Part shown: piece after piece, positions 1-8,040 of the stretch | Layout of the letters: every line of letters begins with the position of its first letter | Numbering within the stretch: the first letter of the stretch is position 1 | Source of the DNA: an uncultured Bacteroidales bacterium | GTDB taxonomy: Bacteria; Bacteroidota; Bacteroidia; Bacteroidales; Bacteroidaceae | NCBI GenBank assembly: GCA_902802265.1 | Contig: CADCLN010000022.1 | Coordinates: 1 to 64,000 of the forward strand | Reading direction: 5' to 3' | Length of the DNA stretch: 64,000 bases | The notes under the pieces: model-generated | The model's database searches: none | The model's input: only the letters and a program-made list of their open reading frames with translations | Told to the model about the DNA's origin: nothing | Translations under genes and position numbers: made by a program

Positions 1-38
1 AAAATCAAAATCTGTAGAACACAGTCACCATAGCGAAA

Positions 39-524
39 ATGTGCAAGTCACTGATTAGCAAGAAAAATCAGACTTGCAGCGTCAAAGTTGGGTTAAAGAG
101 CCATGTCAACGAAGAAAAGGCGGATGAAAATGCTGAGGTGCGAATAAAAACGCTTTATGATTTGATGTATAATAATTTTTATAATTTAAAAATAACGCCA
201 GAAATGGAACAGTGTTTGCAATCAATAAAGATTACAAATGTTGGGAAAGTAAGTGCTAGGGGCATTTATTATAGTCGCCTCTATGGTATAGTTGATGCTC
301 ATAATATAATTGTTGATTTCAAATATAATAAAATTGAACCCTTTTGTGTAACATCTTCTCCTCCTCAACCAGGACGTTCTCGTTCTCCGCAGCTAAATTT
401 TATTGGGGCATTTTTCCAACAAGGCAATGATGTCGGCTATCTAAGAATTATGGAAGATGGTTCTATTGAAGAGTATGGAAGGTGGTCTAAAGATGAGTTT
501 CAACGTTTGCGCATGTTGACATAG
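39..524 (+). CDS. Hypothetical protein, AT-rich orphan
   Basis: I do not recognise this 161-residue protein. It has no signal peptide, no membrane segment and no familiar motif. The N-terminal third is Lys/Asn/Glu-rich. The middle carries a short Pro/Ser/Arg-rich stretch (around residues 105-116), and the C-terminal part (GYLRIMEDGSIEEYGRW) reads like a beta-hairpin. The DNA is clearly more AT-rich than the trp genes that follow, with many ATA, AAT and TTT codons, which suggests recent acquisition or relaxed selection. It runs towards the truncated macrodomain fragment, their stop codons only a few bases apart, in a small degraded accessory patch. Start is the first ATG in the frame. Function unknown. 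Confidence 0.55.
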   Translation: MCKSLISKKNQTCSVKVGLKSHVNEEKADENAEVRIKTLYDLMYNNFYNLKITPEMEQCLQSIKITNVGKVSARGIYYSRLYGIVDAHNIIVDFKYNKIEPFCVTSSPPQPGRSRSPQLNFIGAFFQQGNDVGYLRIMEDGSIEEYGRWSKDEFQRLRMLT

Positions 525-527
525 TTT

Positions 528-791
528 TTATTCCAAGAACACATCCATAAAGGGTTTTAGATTGCCATTGGGGTTTAAAGTCCCTCCTGAATTGCAGTCT
601 TCGATGATGGCAAATACAATCTTTCTGTATTTGTTGTGAAATTCCTTTTCGGCAAGGACTTCTTTGAACAATTCTGCGATGTGGCGAGGTGGATTTCTGA
701 ACGCACCACAGCCAAAGGCACCTAAAACCAGCGAATCGTGCCCATGGAATAGACCAATACTTACGGATGATTTACTAAAGCGGCGTGACAA
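528..791 (-). pseudogene. C-terminal stump of TIGR02452/DUF2263 (microbial PARG-like macrodomain) protein
   Basis: The 87 residues contain the hallmark block of the TIGR02452 family of macrodomain-like poly(ADP-ribose) glycohydrolase-related proteins: HGHDSLVLGAFGCGAFRN followed by an amphipathic helix and KIVFAIIED. Family members are usually around 270 residues, so only about the last third is present. The N-terminal part that would carry the ADP-ribose-binding loop is missing. The listed start is a TTG with no convincing initiation signal, and the frame upstream of it stays open but no longer resembles the family. I read it as a broken gene, ending a few bases from the stop of the convergent orphan gene. 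Confidence 0.7.
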
Positions 792-859
792 TGCTTTGTT
801 GTTTGTCGATTGTTTCCTGATAGATTGAGAAACTTTTGCATTTCTACTTACAGAGGTAG

Positions 860-1018
860 GCTGCCGAAGGCTGGTACGGGCTGATGACGTCCTCGGGCCA
901 TATCGTTACGCCGCCCGCTTACAGATACATCAAAGCCATTGGTCCCGACCTGTATCTCTGCAATCTTGACAGCGAATACGGCGTTTTGCTCAATGGAAAG
1001 GGCGAACAGGTGAAATAA
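860..1018 (+). pseudogene. C-terminal stump of a WG-repeat protein
   Basis: From an in-frame TAG at 857 to the TAA at 1016 the plus strand encodes 52 residues with the signature of WG (KWG) repeats: EGWYGLMTSSGHIVTPP, then DLYLCNLDSEYGVLLNGKG. Each repeat shows the usual aromatic-Gly turn, a 'G.I' step and a following 'P..Y' step. No start codon or upstream repeat is present, so only the last one or two repeats survive. The fragment is too short to be called by simple ORF finding. It lies head to head with the PARG-like stump, with about 65 bp between them, which marks a deletion or rearrangement scar. A hairpin terminator follows. Confidence 0.65.
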
Positions 1019-1040
1019 CAGGCAATTGTTTTTAGGAGAG

Positions 1041-1078
1041 AATTGGAAGGCGGGCTTCAACGCTTTCCAATTTTCGTG
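1041..1078 (+). terminator. Rho-independent terminator after the WG-repeat stump
   Basis: A 12-bp stem (1041-1052 with 1061-1072, one G-U pair) with an 8-nt loop is followed by a T-rich stretch. It sits 22 bp after the WG-repeat stop codon, which supports a formerly functional gene there. Confidence 0.55.
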
Positions 1079-1098
1079 TTTCTTCAGACTAAACTTTT

Positions 1099-1258
1099 CT
1101 GCACTACGCAGAAAACTTGCTCAAACTGCATCGAAAACTATAAATCACAGTGTGATTTGTAGGAATCATGACGTGATTTATAAGAATCATGACGTGATTT
1201 GTAGGAATCAAAGTGCGATTCCAAGTTTTCGAAGCAGTTTGAGCAAGTTTTTTGTGCA
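1099..1258. repeat. Palindromic repeat element A: four 21-bp-phased palindromes inside a long inverted repeat
   Basis: Outer arms 1112-1139 and 1224-1251 are inverted repeats matching at 27 of 28 positions. Between them lie four AATCA...TGATT-type palindromic units starting at 1143, 1164, 1185 and 1206, an exact 21-bp period; the two inner units are identical (AATCATGACGTGATT) and the first is part of a perfect 17-bp palindrome. The whole could fold into one long cruciform or hairpin. It lies downstream of both trpA (minus strand) and the WG stump (plus strand), so it may also help end transcription. Element B at 15220-15315 has the same design and related sequence. Confidence 0.8.
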
Positions 1259-1308
1259 GTCTGCGCAAGAAGAAAATGGGAACTTGTCAGTTTTGCAGAC
1301 CTTTCTGG

Positions 1309-2082
1309 TCAATTTTTCAAGGCTTCCAGCAGCTGGTCGGTAGCCTGTGCGGGGTCGCCGGTGGAGGAGAGCAGGCTGACGAATTTGCTGCCGATGATGG
1401 CGCCGGCAGCGTTTGCCTGTGCGCTCTGGAGGGTCTGTCGGTTGCTGATGCCAAAGCCAATCATGCAGGGGTGCTGCAGTTGCATGGCGGCGATGCGGTT
1501 GAAGTAGGCTTGCTTGGCTTCGTCGAAGGAGGTCTGGGCGCCGGTGGTGGCGGCGGAGCTGACCATATAGATGAAGCCGTCGGTGTGCTCGTCGATGAAG
1601 CGGATGCGCTCGTCGCTGGTTTCGGGTGTAATCAGCATGATGATGCGGAGGTTGTAGCGGTCGGCCACGGGTTTGTACGTGTCGAGGTAGTCGCGGAATG
1701 GCAGGTCGGGAATGATCATGCCGTCGATGCCCACCTCTGTGCAACGCTGGCAGAACTGTTCGAATCCGAAGTGCATGATGGGGTTGAGGTAGCCCATCAG
1801 GATCAGTGGGATGCTGACGTCGTGGCGGATGTCCTCCAGCTGGGAGAACAGCGTGCGCAGGGTCATGCCGTTGCGTAGTGCCTGTGTGGCTGCATTCTGT
1901 ATGACGGGCCCGTCGGCCATGGGGTCGCTGAAGGGGATGCCCACTTCTATCATGTCTATGCCGCGCTGGGCCAGGGTGCGGATGATGTGGGGTGCGCTGT
2001 CCAGTGTGGGGTGTCCGGCGCAGAAATAGAGGCTGAGGATGCCTTGTTTCTTTGTGGCAAAGAGTTGGTTGATTCTGTTCAT
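1309..2082 (-). CDS. trpA: Tryptophan synthase alpha chain
   Basis: Catalyses the aldol cleavage of indole-3-glycerol phosphate to indole and glyceraldehyde 3-phosphate, the last step shared with TrpB. The 257 residues match the usual length. The catalytic pair sits in IEVGIPFSDPMADG (Glu46 and Asp57, equivalent to Glu49/Asp60 of the enteric enzyme), followed by MGYLNPI and the phosphate-binding turn region GFGIS near the C-terminus. The ATG at 2082 overlaps the trpF stop in an ATGA junction, so the two are probably translationally coupled. Longer open frames cover this region in other phases but are read-throughs into trpF and trpC. It is the last gene of the operon, and palindromic element A follows it. 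Confidence 0.97.
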   Translation of the reverse strand: MNRINQLFATKKQGILSLYFCAGHPTLDSAPHIIRTLAQRGIDMIEVGIPFSDPMADGPVIQNAATQALRNGMTLRTLFSQLEDIRHDVSIPLILMGYLNPIMHFGFEQFCQRCTEVGIDGMIIPDLPFRDYLDTYKPVADRYNLRIIMLITPETSDERIRFIDEHTDGFIYMVSSAATTGAQTSFDEAKQAYFNRIAAMQLQHPCMIGFGISNRQTLQSAQANAAGAIIGSKFVSLLSSTGDPAQATDQLLEALKN

Positions 2083-2702
2083 GTGATAGTGATTTGTTGG
2101 GTGAATGTTTGGAGTGCGGCGATGTCCTTGAGGGCGGTTTGGAGTTCGAAGCGCGAATTGAGGTCGATGCCGCAGAACTGTGGGTGGCGGATGGCCAGGA
2201 TTTGCTGTGCGTCGTCGGGACCAATGCCGCCGGTCAGCAGGAAGGGTGCGGGGGCTTGGTAGCTGTTGAGCAGGCTCCAGTCGAATTTGGTGCCGGTGCC
2301 GCCGTAGTGGGTTGTGGGGGTCTCGAAAAGGAGGTAGTCGATGACGTCGGTGTAGGGGGCTGTGGCATGGAGAGCCTTTGCGTTGGGCACGGGGATGGCT
2401 TTGATGAGCTGTACGCTGGTGCCTAACTGCTGCCTGAGCGTTTGGCAGTAGGCTGGCGATTCGCTGCCGTGCAGCTGGACGAGGTTGAACTGGTAGTCGG
2501 CATGGTGTGCCACGATGTCGTCGATGGTGGCATTGACGAAGACGCCTACACGCTGGCTGCGGCGCGGCAGGTAGGCCGGCACTTCGCTGACGTAGCGTGG
2601 ACTCTTGGGGTAGAAGATGAAGCCCATCCATTGTGCGATGTTGGCTTCGTCCAGCTGGCGGATGTTGTCGGCATACTTCATGCCGCAGACTTTTACAATC
2701 AT
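2079..2702 (-). CDS. trpF: Phosphoribosylanthranilate isomerase
   Basis: Cytoplasmic isomerase converting N-(5-phosphoribosyl)anthranilate to CdRP. The 207-residue TIM barrel starts MIVKVCGMK, carrying the catalytic Cys6, and the GFIFYPKSPRYV block and the loop around Asp141 (GGTGTKFDW) follow; LLTGGI is the phosphate-binding strand. The ATG at 2702 lies in a 4-bp ATGA overlap with the end of trpC, and its own stop overlaps trpA the same way. The three last genes of the operon are therefore stitched together by overlaps. An open frame continues upstream of the ATG but matches nothing and lies in the trpC coding region, so the ATG is chosen. Confidence 0.95.
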   Translation of the reverse strand: MIVKVCGMKYADNIRQLDEANIAQWMGFIFYPKSPRYVSEVPAYLPRRSQRVGVFVNATIDDIVAHHADYQFNLVQLHGSESPAYCQTLRQQLGTSVQLIKAIPVPNAKALHATAPYTDVIDYLLFETPTTHYGGTGTKFDWSLLNSYQAPAPFLLTGGIGPDDAQQILAIRHPQFCGIDLNSRFELQTALKDIAALQTFTQQITIT

Positions 2703-3499
2703 GGCTGGCTGACTTTTTGGATAAATGCGTGGAGGGCGAGACCTGGGTCGGGCGTGCGCATGAAGGTTTCGCCGATGAGAAAACCACGGAAGCCTGCCTG
2801 ACGGAGCTGGCGCACGGTTTCTGGGCTGCTGATGCCCGATTCGCTGACGAGCAGGTAATCCTGCGGCAGCAGTCGGGCCAGGCGGAAGGAGTTCTCCACG
2901 TCGGTGTGGAAGGTGCCGAGGTTGCGGTTGTTCACGCCTACCATGTCGATGTTGTCGCCGACGTATTCCAGCTCGGCCTCGGTGTGGATTTCCAGCAGGG
3001 TTTCCAGTCCGAGCTGGTGGGCCGTGTGCGCCAATGTCCTGCATTCAGCCTTCGTGAGGTCGGCAGCGATGAGCAATACGGCGTTGGCACCGATGTGTCG
3101 GGCCTGGAACAGTTGGTATTCGTCGATGATGAAGTCTTTGCGCAGGATGGGGATGTTCACCGTGGGACGTGCCGTGACGATGAATTCCATGCTGCCGCCG
3201 AAATATTGTTCGTCGGTCAGAATGGAGAGAGCTGCCGCGCCGTTCTGTGCGTAGCTGGCAGGGATGATGTCGGGCTGTCCGTCGGCTTTTATCCAGCCTT
3301 TCGAGGGGCTTTTGCGCTTGAACTCGGCGATGATGCCCGAGGCAGACGCAGCGAGGGACTGGCGCATGGAGCGCGGACTGCTGGGCTGCTGCATCTGTTC
3401 CTCCACTTGGCGGTAGAGGGCCGATGGCGGCAGGGCGGCTTTTTGCATAGAGACTTCGATGCGCTTGTGGGCGACGATTTCTTGGAGGATGTCGTGCAT
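2699..3499 (-). CDS. trpC: Indole-3-glycerol phosphate synthase
   Basis: Ring closure and decarboxylation of CdRP to indole-3-glycerol phosphate. The 266 residues start with the typical N-terminal helix (ILQEIVAHKRIEVS), then the FKRKSPSKGWI strand (around residues 60-70) and PILRKDFI (118-124) with the conserved catalytic lysines. LVSESGIS and GFLIGE are the two phosphate-binding loops. It is a stand-alone enzyme, not fused to trpF as in enterics. It starts 6 bp after the trpD stop and overlaps trpF by 4 bp. Confidence 0.97.
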   Translation of the reverse strand: MHDILQEIVAHKRIEVSMQKAALPPSALYRQVEEQMQQPSSPRSMRQSLAASASGIIAEFKRKSPSKGWIKADGQPDIIPASYAQNGAAALSILTDEQYFGGSMEFIVTARPTVNIPILRKDFIIDEYQLFQARHIGANAVLLIAADLTKAECRTLAHTAHQLGLETLLEIHTEAELEYVGDNIDMVGVNNRNLGTFHTDVENSFRLARLLPQDYLLVSESGISSPETVRQLRQAGFRGFLIGETFMRTPDPGLALHAFIQKVSQP

Positions 3500-3505
3500 G
3501 GGTGA

Positions 3506-4501
3506 TTATGAATTGATCTGTACAAACTTCTTGAAGGTCTGGAGTGCCTTTCCGCTTTCGAGCGATTCGCGGGCAATGGAGACTGTCTCTTCGATGCTGA
3601 GGTTGGGTTCCATAATGGTGATGCCGCAGGCAGCGTTGGCCAGGATGACGTTCTTTTGGCCCTCGGTGGCGGTGCCTTGCAGTACGGCGTCGAAGATGGC
3701 TTTTGCCTGTTCGGGTGTCTCTCCGCCGTAGATTTCCTCGGGTTTGATGTAGTTGAAGCCCAGTTCCTTCGGCGTATAGACTTTCTCGAAGTAATTGGTG
3801 CAAATCTTGAATCCGCTGGTCAGGCTGATTTCGTCGTAGCCGTCGTAGCTGGTAATCACGCCGTAGTTGTCGCCGATTTTCTGGTGCAGGTTGGTGTAGA
3901 GGCGCAGCTGTCCCTGTGTGGCTGTGCCGTGGAGGGAGTTCTTCGGGTGGCAAGGATTGACCAGCGGACCGAGCAGATTGAAGCAGGTGGGCACTTGCAG
4001 GGCACGGCGCGTGGGGCCAACATACTTCATGCCTGTGGCAAAGAGAGGCGCATGGAAGTAGCAGATATTCGCTTCGTCGAGGCTGCGGCGCAGGGTGTCG
4101 GCATCGTCGGAGAACTTCACGCCGTGGGCGGCAAGCACGTTGCTGGCTCCGCTCACCGAGGTGCTGCCGCCGTTGCCGTGCTTTGTCACAGGATAACCAG
4201 CCCCAGCAATGACGAAGGCTGAACAGGTGGAGATGTTGAAGGTGTTCTTGCCGTCGCCGCCAGTGCCCACGATGTCGAGGGTGTTATACTGTTCCAGGTC
4301 AATGAACTTCCCTGTGTCGAGCAGGCCCTGACGGAAGCCGAGCATTTCGGCTACGGTCACGCCGCGTGTCTGGATGGTCATCAGAAGGGCTGCGATTTGC
4401 TCTGCGTTGTACTGTTCTTTGGTGATGCCGAGCATGATGTGGTAGGTGTCTTCCTGCGAAAGGGTTTCGCCGGCGATGAGTTTTTGAAGATAGTGTTTCA
4501 T
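3506..4501 (-). CDS. trpD: Anthranilate phosphoribosyltransferase
   Basis: Transfers phosphoribosyl from PRPP to anthranilate. The 331 residues have the helical N-terminal domain, the PRPP/Mg-binding loop VGTGGDGKNTFNIST (around 78-92), KHGNGG at 107-112 and the conserved region ATGMKYVGPTRRAL. Length and motifs are normal. It is a free-standing enzyme with the glutaminase subunit encoded separately just upstream (trpG), with a 65-bp gap. That gap is AT-rich and shows short direct repeats but no terminator. Confidence 0.96.
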   Translation of the reverse strand: MKHYLQKLIAGETLSQEDTYHIMLGITKEQYNAEQIAALLMTIQTRGVTVAEMLGFRQGLLDTGKFIDLEQYNTLDIVGTGGDGKNTFNISTCSAFVIAGAGYPVTKHGNGGSTSVSGASNVLAAHGVKFSDDADTLRRSLDEANICYFHAPLFATGMKYVGPTRRALQVPTCFNLLGPLVNPCHPKNSLHGTATQGQLRLYTNLHQKIGDNYGVITSYDGYDEISLTSGFKICTNYFEKVYTPKELGFNYIKPEEIYGGETPEQAKAIFDAVLQGTATEGQKNVILANAACGITIMEPNLSIEETVSIARESLESGKALQTFKKFVQINS

Positions 4502-4566
4502 TGTTGTGTGGTTGTTTTTATAGGATAAAATAGAAATTTATAGGAGAGAATAGGAGGGGTGGGGAG

Positions 4567-5130
4567 TTAGTGGGCGAGCCAGTTGCTGAGGATTTGTCGG
4601 CCCTGCGGCGTGAGCACACTCTCGGGGTGATACTGTATGCCGCGCAGGTCGTACTGTTTGTGGCGTAGCGACATGATGTAGCCTTCGGGCGACTGGCTGG
4701 TCACTTCGAGACAGTCGGGAAGTCCCTGTGTGTCAACCACCCAGGAGTGGTAGCGGCCCACTTCTATCTCAGTGGGGAGTCCCTCGAAGAGGTAGTCTGC
4801 CTGGGTGATGGTGCAGGGAGTGGCTACGCCGTGAAAGACGTCGCTGAGGTTGGTGAGTTTTCCGCCGAAGCTCTCACCGATGGCTTGGTGTCCCAGGCAT
4901 ACGCCAAGGATGGGTTTCTTGCCTGCGTAGGTGCGGATGACGTCGAGCAGCAAGCCTGCTTCGCTTGGGATGCCAGGGCCTGGGGACAGGATGATTTTGT
5001 CGAAAGGCTCCAGTTCGGGCAGGGTGAACTGGTCGTTGCGCAGCACGGTGACTTGTGCGCCAAGTTCCTTCACAAGGTGACTCAGGTTGTAGGTGAAGGA
5101 GTCGTAGTTGTCGATGATTACGATGTTCAT
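4567..5130 (-). CDS. trpG: Anthranilate synthase component II (glutamine amidotransferase)
   Basis: Supplies ammonia from glutamine to TrpE. Class I amidotransferase of 187 residues with ILSPGPGIPSEAG, the nucleophile elbow GVCLGHQAIG (Cys78), YHSWVV, and the His/Glu pair in GIQYHPES near residues 168-170. All three catalytic residues are present. It lies 59 bp after trpE; the gap holds a 13-bp direct repeat (5142-5154 and 5158-5170). Homologues can serve 4-amino-4-deoxychorismate synthase as well, but the operon position points to tryptophan. Confidence 0.95.
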   Translation of the reverse strand: MNIVIIDNYDSFTYNLSHLVKELGAQVTVLRNDQFTLPELEPFDKIILSPGPGIPSEAGLLLDVIRTYAGKKPILGVCLGHQAIGESFGGKLTNLSDVFHGVATPCTITQADYLFEGLPTEIEVGRYHSWVVDTQGLPDCLEVTSQSPEGYIMSLRHKQYDLRGIQYHPESVLTPQGRQILSNWLAH

Positions 5131-5189
5131 GGGAGTTTCTCGTTATTTCGTCATGTTGTTATTTCGTCATAACGTCATGTCGTTATTAG

Positions 5190-6590
5190 TTAAAGTTTCT
5201 CGGCGATGCTGATGGCCTTTCGCAGCGCACCGAGCTTGTTGTTCACTTCCTGCAGTTCGTACTCCACATCGCTCTTTGCCACGATGCCGCCGCCGGCTTG
5301 GAACCAGAGTTCGTTATTGCGGCTGACGAAGGTGCGGATGGTGATGGCCTGGTTGATGTAGCCGTTGAAACCGATGCTGCCCACACAGCCGCCGTAGGCT
5401 CCACGGCAATGGGGCTCGTATTCGCTGATGAGTTGCATGGCGCGGACTTTGGGGGCACCCGAGAGTGTGCCGGCAGGGAAGGTGTCGATGAAGGTCTGCA
5501 CGGGGTCTGCCCCTTCGTTGAGTTGTCCGCTCACACGGCTTACCAGATGGATGACGTGGCTGTAGAACTGCATGTCCTTATAGAAATCAACCTGCACGCC
5601 GTGGCAGTTGCGCGAGAGGTCGTTGCGTGCCAGGTCAACCAGCATGACGTGTTCGGCATTTTCCTTCGGGTCGTTCTGCAGGTAGATGGCGTTTTGTCGG
5701 TCTTGATCGGCATTGCCTGTGCGCTTGGTCGTCCCAGCAATGGGGTCGATGTAGGCTTTTCCTTCCTCGATGCGACAATGTGTTTCGGGGCTGGAACCAA
5801 AGATGCGGAAACCGCCGAAGTCCATGTAGAAAAGATAGGGAGAGGGATTCACGCTGCGCAGGGCACGGTAGAGCTTGAAGTCGTCACCTTCGTAGCGTTG
5901 GCGGAAACGGCGCGAGAGCACAATCTGGAAGACATCGCCGCGCAGACAATGCTGTATGCCTCGGCGGATATTGGCGCGGTGCTCGTCGTCGGTGAGGGTT
6001 GACTGCGGTTCGCCTACAGGACGGAAGTCGAATGCCTGATAGGGTCGGCTGTTCACGTCGCGTTCCAGCTGGTCCAGGTCATCTTCTTCGCCGTCTTCCA
6101 ATAGTTCGATGAGCGTCAGTTCGTTGTTGAAGTGGTCGAACATGATATAGACCTTGTAGAGGATGTAGAGCAGGTCGGGCGCGTCGTTTTTGCTTTGTGT
6201 CTCGTCCTTCACGGGAATGTTCTCGAAGTAGCGCACGGCATTGAACGAGGTGTAGCCGTAGAGCCCGCAATATTTGCTCAGTTCGCCGCTGACCTGAAAA
6301 CTGTTGAGAAACTGGTTGATACATTGTGCTGTGTTGTGGCTTTGTGTGATGGGTTGCTGGGTCTGGTTTCCGTCGGGAAATCGGCAGATGCCCATGCCGT
6401 GCTCCACGCTGACGCTGGCGATGGGGTGCAGGCAGATGAACGAGCGGGCGTTCTTGCGGTCGTGATAGTCAGAACTTTCCATCAGCGCACTCTGTGGATA
6501 GGCGTCGCGCACACGCAGATAGATGCTGACGGGGGTGTTGAGGTCGCCGAGGATTTTGCGGGTTACCGTGTGATATTTGTATTGTGTCAT
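5190..6590 (-). CDS. trpE: Anthranilate synthase component I
   Basis: Makes anthranilate from chorismate with TrpG. The 466 residues have the full chorismate-binding domain: FSSP-like FGSSPETH, PIAGTTKRT, DLARNDLSR, and GTLSGAPKVRAMQLI. Near the N-terminus ALMESSDYHDR (residues 35-45) corresponds to the LLES region that binds feedback tryptophan, so allosteric inhibition is likely kept. It starts 35 bp after trpB. The spacer with the trpB stop codon consists of two near-identical 20-bp units (6603-6622 and 6623-6642). Confidence 0.97.
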   Translation of the reverse strand: MTQYKYHTVTRKILGDLNTPVSIYLRVRDAYPQSALMESSDYHDRKNARSFICLHPIASVSVEHGMGICRFPDGNQTQQPITQSHNTAQCINQFLNSFQVSGELSKYCGLYGYTSFNAVRYFENIPVKDETQSKNDAPDLLYILYKVYIMFDHFNNELTLIELLEDGEEDDLDQLERDVNSRPYQAFDFRPVGEPQSTLTDDEHRANIRRGIQHCLRGDVFQIVLSRRFRQRYEGDDFKLYRALRSVNPSPYLFYMDFGGFRIFGSSPETHCRIEEGKAYIDPIAGTTKRTGNADQDRQNAIYLQNDPKENAEHVMLVDLARNDLSRNCHGVQVDFYKDMQFYSHVIHLVSRVSGQLNEGADPVQTFIDTFPAGTLSGAPKVRAMQLISEYEPHCRGAYGGCVGSIGFNGYINQAITIRTFVSRNNELWFQAGGGIVAKSDVEYELQEVNNKLGALRKAISIAEKL

Positions 6591-6602
6591 GGAGATAAAA
6601 TG

Positions 6603-6642
6603 AGATTATAGGAATTGATAGGAGATTATAGGGATTGATAGG
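6603..6642. repeat. 20-bp tandem duplication at the trpB/trpE junction
   Basis: Two consecutive 20-bp units (6603-6622, 6623-6642) differ at one base. The trpB stop codon lies inside the second-named half, so the duplication has set both the end of trpB and the spacing to trpE. Confidence 0.7.
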
Positions 6643-7825
6643 AAGCGGCGTGCTTCAGGTAGGTGTCGAGGTCTTTGTCGCCGCGACCGCTCACGGTGAG
6701 CACCACGATGGTGTCCTTGGTGAACTGGTCTTTGATTTTTGGCAGCAAGGCCAGGGCATGGGCACTTTCCAAGGCAGGAATGATGCCTTCCATGCGGGTC
6801 AGTTCAAATGCGGCGCGGAGGGCTTCTTCGTCGTCGGCAGGTAATACTTGTGCGCGCTTGGTTTCATAGAGATTGCAATGCAGCGGACCTGTGCCTGGGT
6901 AGTCGAGCCCTGCAGAAATGGAGTAAGGTTCAACGATTTGGCCGTCGTCGGTCTGCATCAGTTTGATACGGCTGCCATGCAGAATGCCGACGGTGCCTAC
7001 TTGCAGGGAAGCGGCTGTCTGTCCGCTGTCAATGCCTAGTCCACCGGCTTCGCCCAGGACAATCTTTACGCGCTCGTCGTCGATGTAGTGGTAGATGGTG
7101 CCGGCTGCATTGCTTCCGCCGCCCACACAGGCCACGAGGTAGTCGGGGTAGTCGCGTCCGATTTTTTCTGCCAATTGCCATTTGATTTCGGCAGAAATCA
7201 CACTTTGCAAACGGGCTACCATGTCGGGGTAGGGATGAGGCCCTACCGTGCTGCCTATAATATAAAAGGTGTCGGCAGGATGGCAACACCAGTCGCGGAT
7301 GGCTTCGTTGGTGGCGTCCTTCAAGGTCTTGTTGCCAGACTCGACAGGCACGACGGTTGCGCCTAACATCTTCATGCGCTCCACGTTGACGTGCTGGCGC
7401 TGTACGTCCAGCGCACCCTGATACACGGTGCAGGGCATATCCATCAGCGCACAAGCCGTGGCTGTGGCTACGCCGTGCTGACCGGCTCCAGTTTCGGCAA
7501 TGATGCGTTTCTTGCCTAACTTCTTGGCCAGCAGAATCTGACCGAGTGCGTTATTGATTTTGTGTGCACCCGTGTGGTTGAGGTCTTCGCGCTTCAGGTA
7601 AAGCTGACAACCATACTTTTCGCTCATGCGACGGGCAAAGTAGAGTGGAGAAGGACGGCCCACGTAGTCGCGGAGCAGAGCGTGGTACTCAGCCTGGAAT
7701 TCTGCGCTCTCGATGATGGGCAGGTAGGCCTTCTTGAGGTCTTCGACGGTCTTGTAGAGAATCTCGGGCACGTATGCACCGCCGAACTCTCCGTAGTAGC
7801 CGTCTGTGTCAACTTGATAAGTCAT
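6626..7825 (-). CDS. trpB: Tryptophan synthase beta chain
   Basis: PLP enzyme joining indole and serine. The 399 residues carry HTGAHKINN with the PLP-binding Lys89, the phosphate cup GGGSNAAG around residues 232-239 and the long conserved GEAGGLGI...TAASL region, all typical of TrpB1. It is the first structural gene of the operon; order B-E-G-D-C-F-A is usual in Bacteroidales. The distance from its ATG back to the leader terminator is about 55 bp, so a transcript stopped at that terminator would contain none of the trp genes. Confidence 0.98.
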   Translation of the reverse strand: MTYQVDTDGYYGEFGGAYVPEILYKTVEDLKKAYLPIIESAEFQAEYHALLRDYVGRPSPLYFARRMSEKYGCQLYLKREDLNHTGAHKINNALGQILLAKKLGKKRIIAETGAGQHGVATATACALMDMPCTVYQGALDVQRQHVNVERMKMLGATVVPVESGNKTLKDATNEAIRDWCCHPADTFYIIGSTVGPHPYPDMVARLQSVISAEIKWQLAEKIGRDYPDYLVACVGGGSNAAGTIYHYIDDERVKIVLGEAGGLGIDSGQTAASLQVGTVGILHGSRIKLMQTDDGQIVEPYSISAGLDYPGTGPLHCNLYETKRAQVLPADDEEALRAAFELTRMEGIIPALESAHALALLPKIKDQFTKDTIVVLTVSGRGDKDLDTYLKHAASYQSL

Positions 7826-7879
7826 TTTGATTTACAATTTATTATTAATGAATTACTGTTTGATTTCTGTTGTTAGAAG

Positions 7880-7918
7880 GGAAAAAGAAAAAAGCCTATC
7901 GTAAGTACGACAGGCTTT
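7880..7918 (-). terminator. Attenuator terminator of the trp operon
   Basis: On the minus strand the RNA would form a 12-bp stem (7918-7907 with 7902-7891, one G-U pair) with the 4-nt loop ACUU, followed by UUUCUUUUU. It lies between the leader ORF and trpB. The loop and the first half of the 3' arm (7906-7898, ACUUACGAU) are exactly complementary to 7984-7976 (AUCGUAAGU) at the end of the leader ORF, so the two structures exclude each other. Confidence 0.8.
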
Positions 7919-7972
7919 CCTTTTTCTATGCTTAATTTGTGTGTGTGGAGGGGCGCATAGGGGCATGACCAG

Positions 7973-8038
7973 CTAACTTACGATTATTTTAAATCCCAAG
8001 CTCTGCCAACGCCAATATGTGCTGTTGTTCCTCTTCAT
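7973..8038 (-). CDS. trpL: trp leader peptide with two Trp codons
   Basis: A 21-residue ORF starting ATGAAGAGG contains TATTGGCGTTGGCAG (Tyr-Trp-Arg-Trp-Gln), with Trp codons at 8014-8012 and 8008-8006, and ends in TAG at 7975-7973. Two Trp codons in 21, placed just before an intrinsic terminator in front of trpB, is the classic design of transcription attenuation. Its last three sense codons form the 9-nt segment that can pair with the terminator loop and 3' arm. A ribosome stalled at the Trp codons would leave this segment free and break the terminator; a ribosome reaching the stop codon would cover it and let the terminator form. A short intermediate hairpin (7960-7955 with 7931-7926) would bring the two pairing segments together. 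Confidence 0.8.
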   Translation of the reverse strand: MKRNNSTYWRWQSLGFKIIVS

Positions 8039-8040
8039 CA

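Noticed and set aside
1208..2787. Longer minus-strand frames (338 and 492 codons) over trpA/trpF
   Set aside because: One is a shadow in another phase, the other reads through trpF in the wrong phase before entering trpA; the ATGA overlaps give the true starts.
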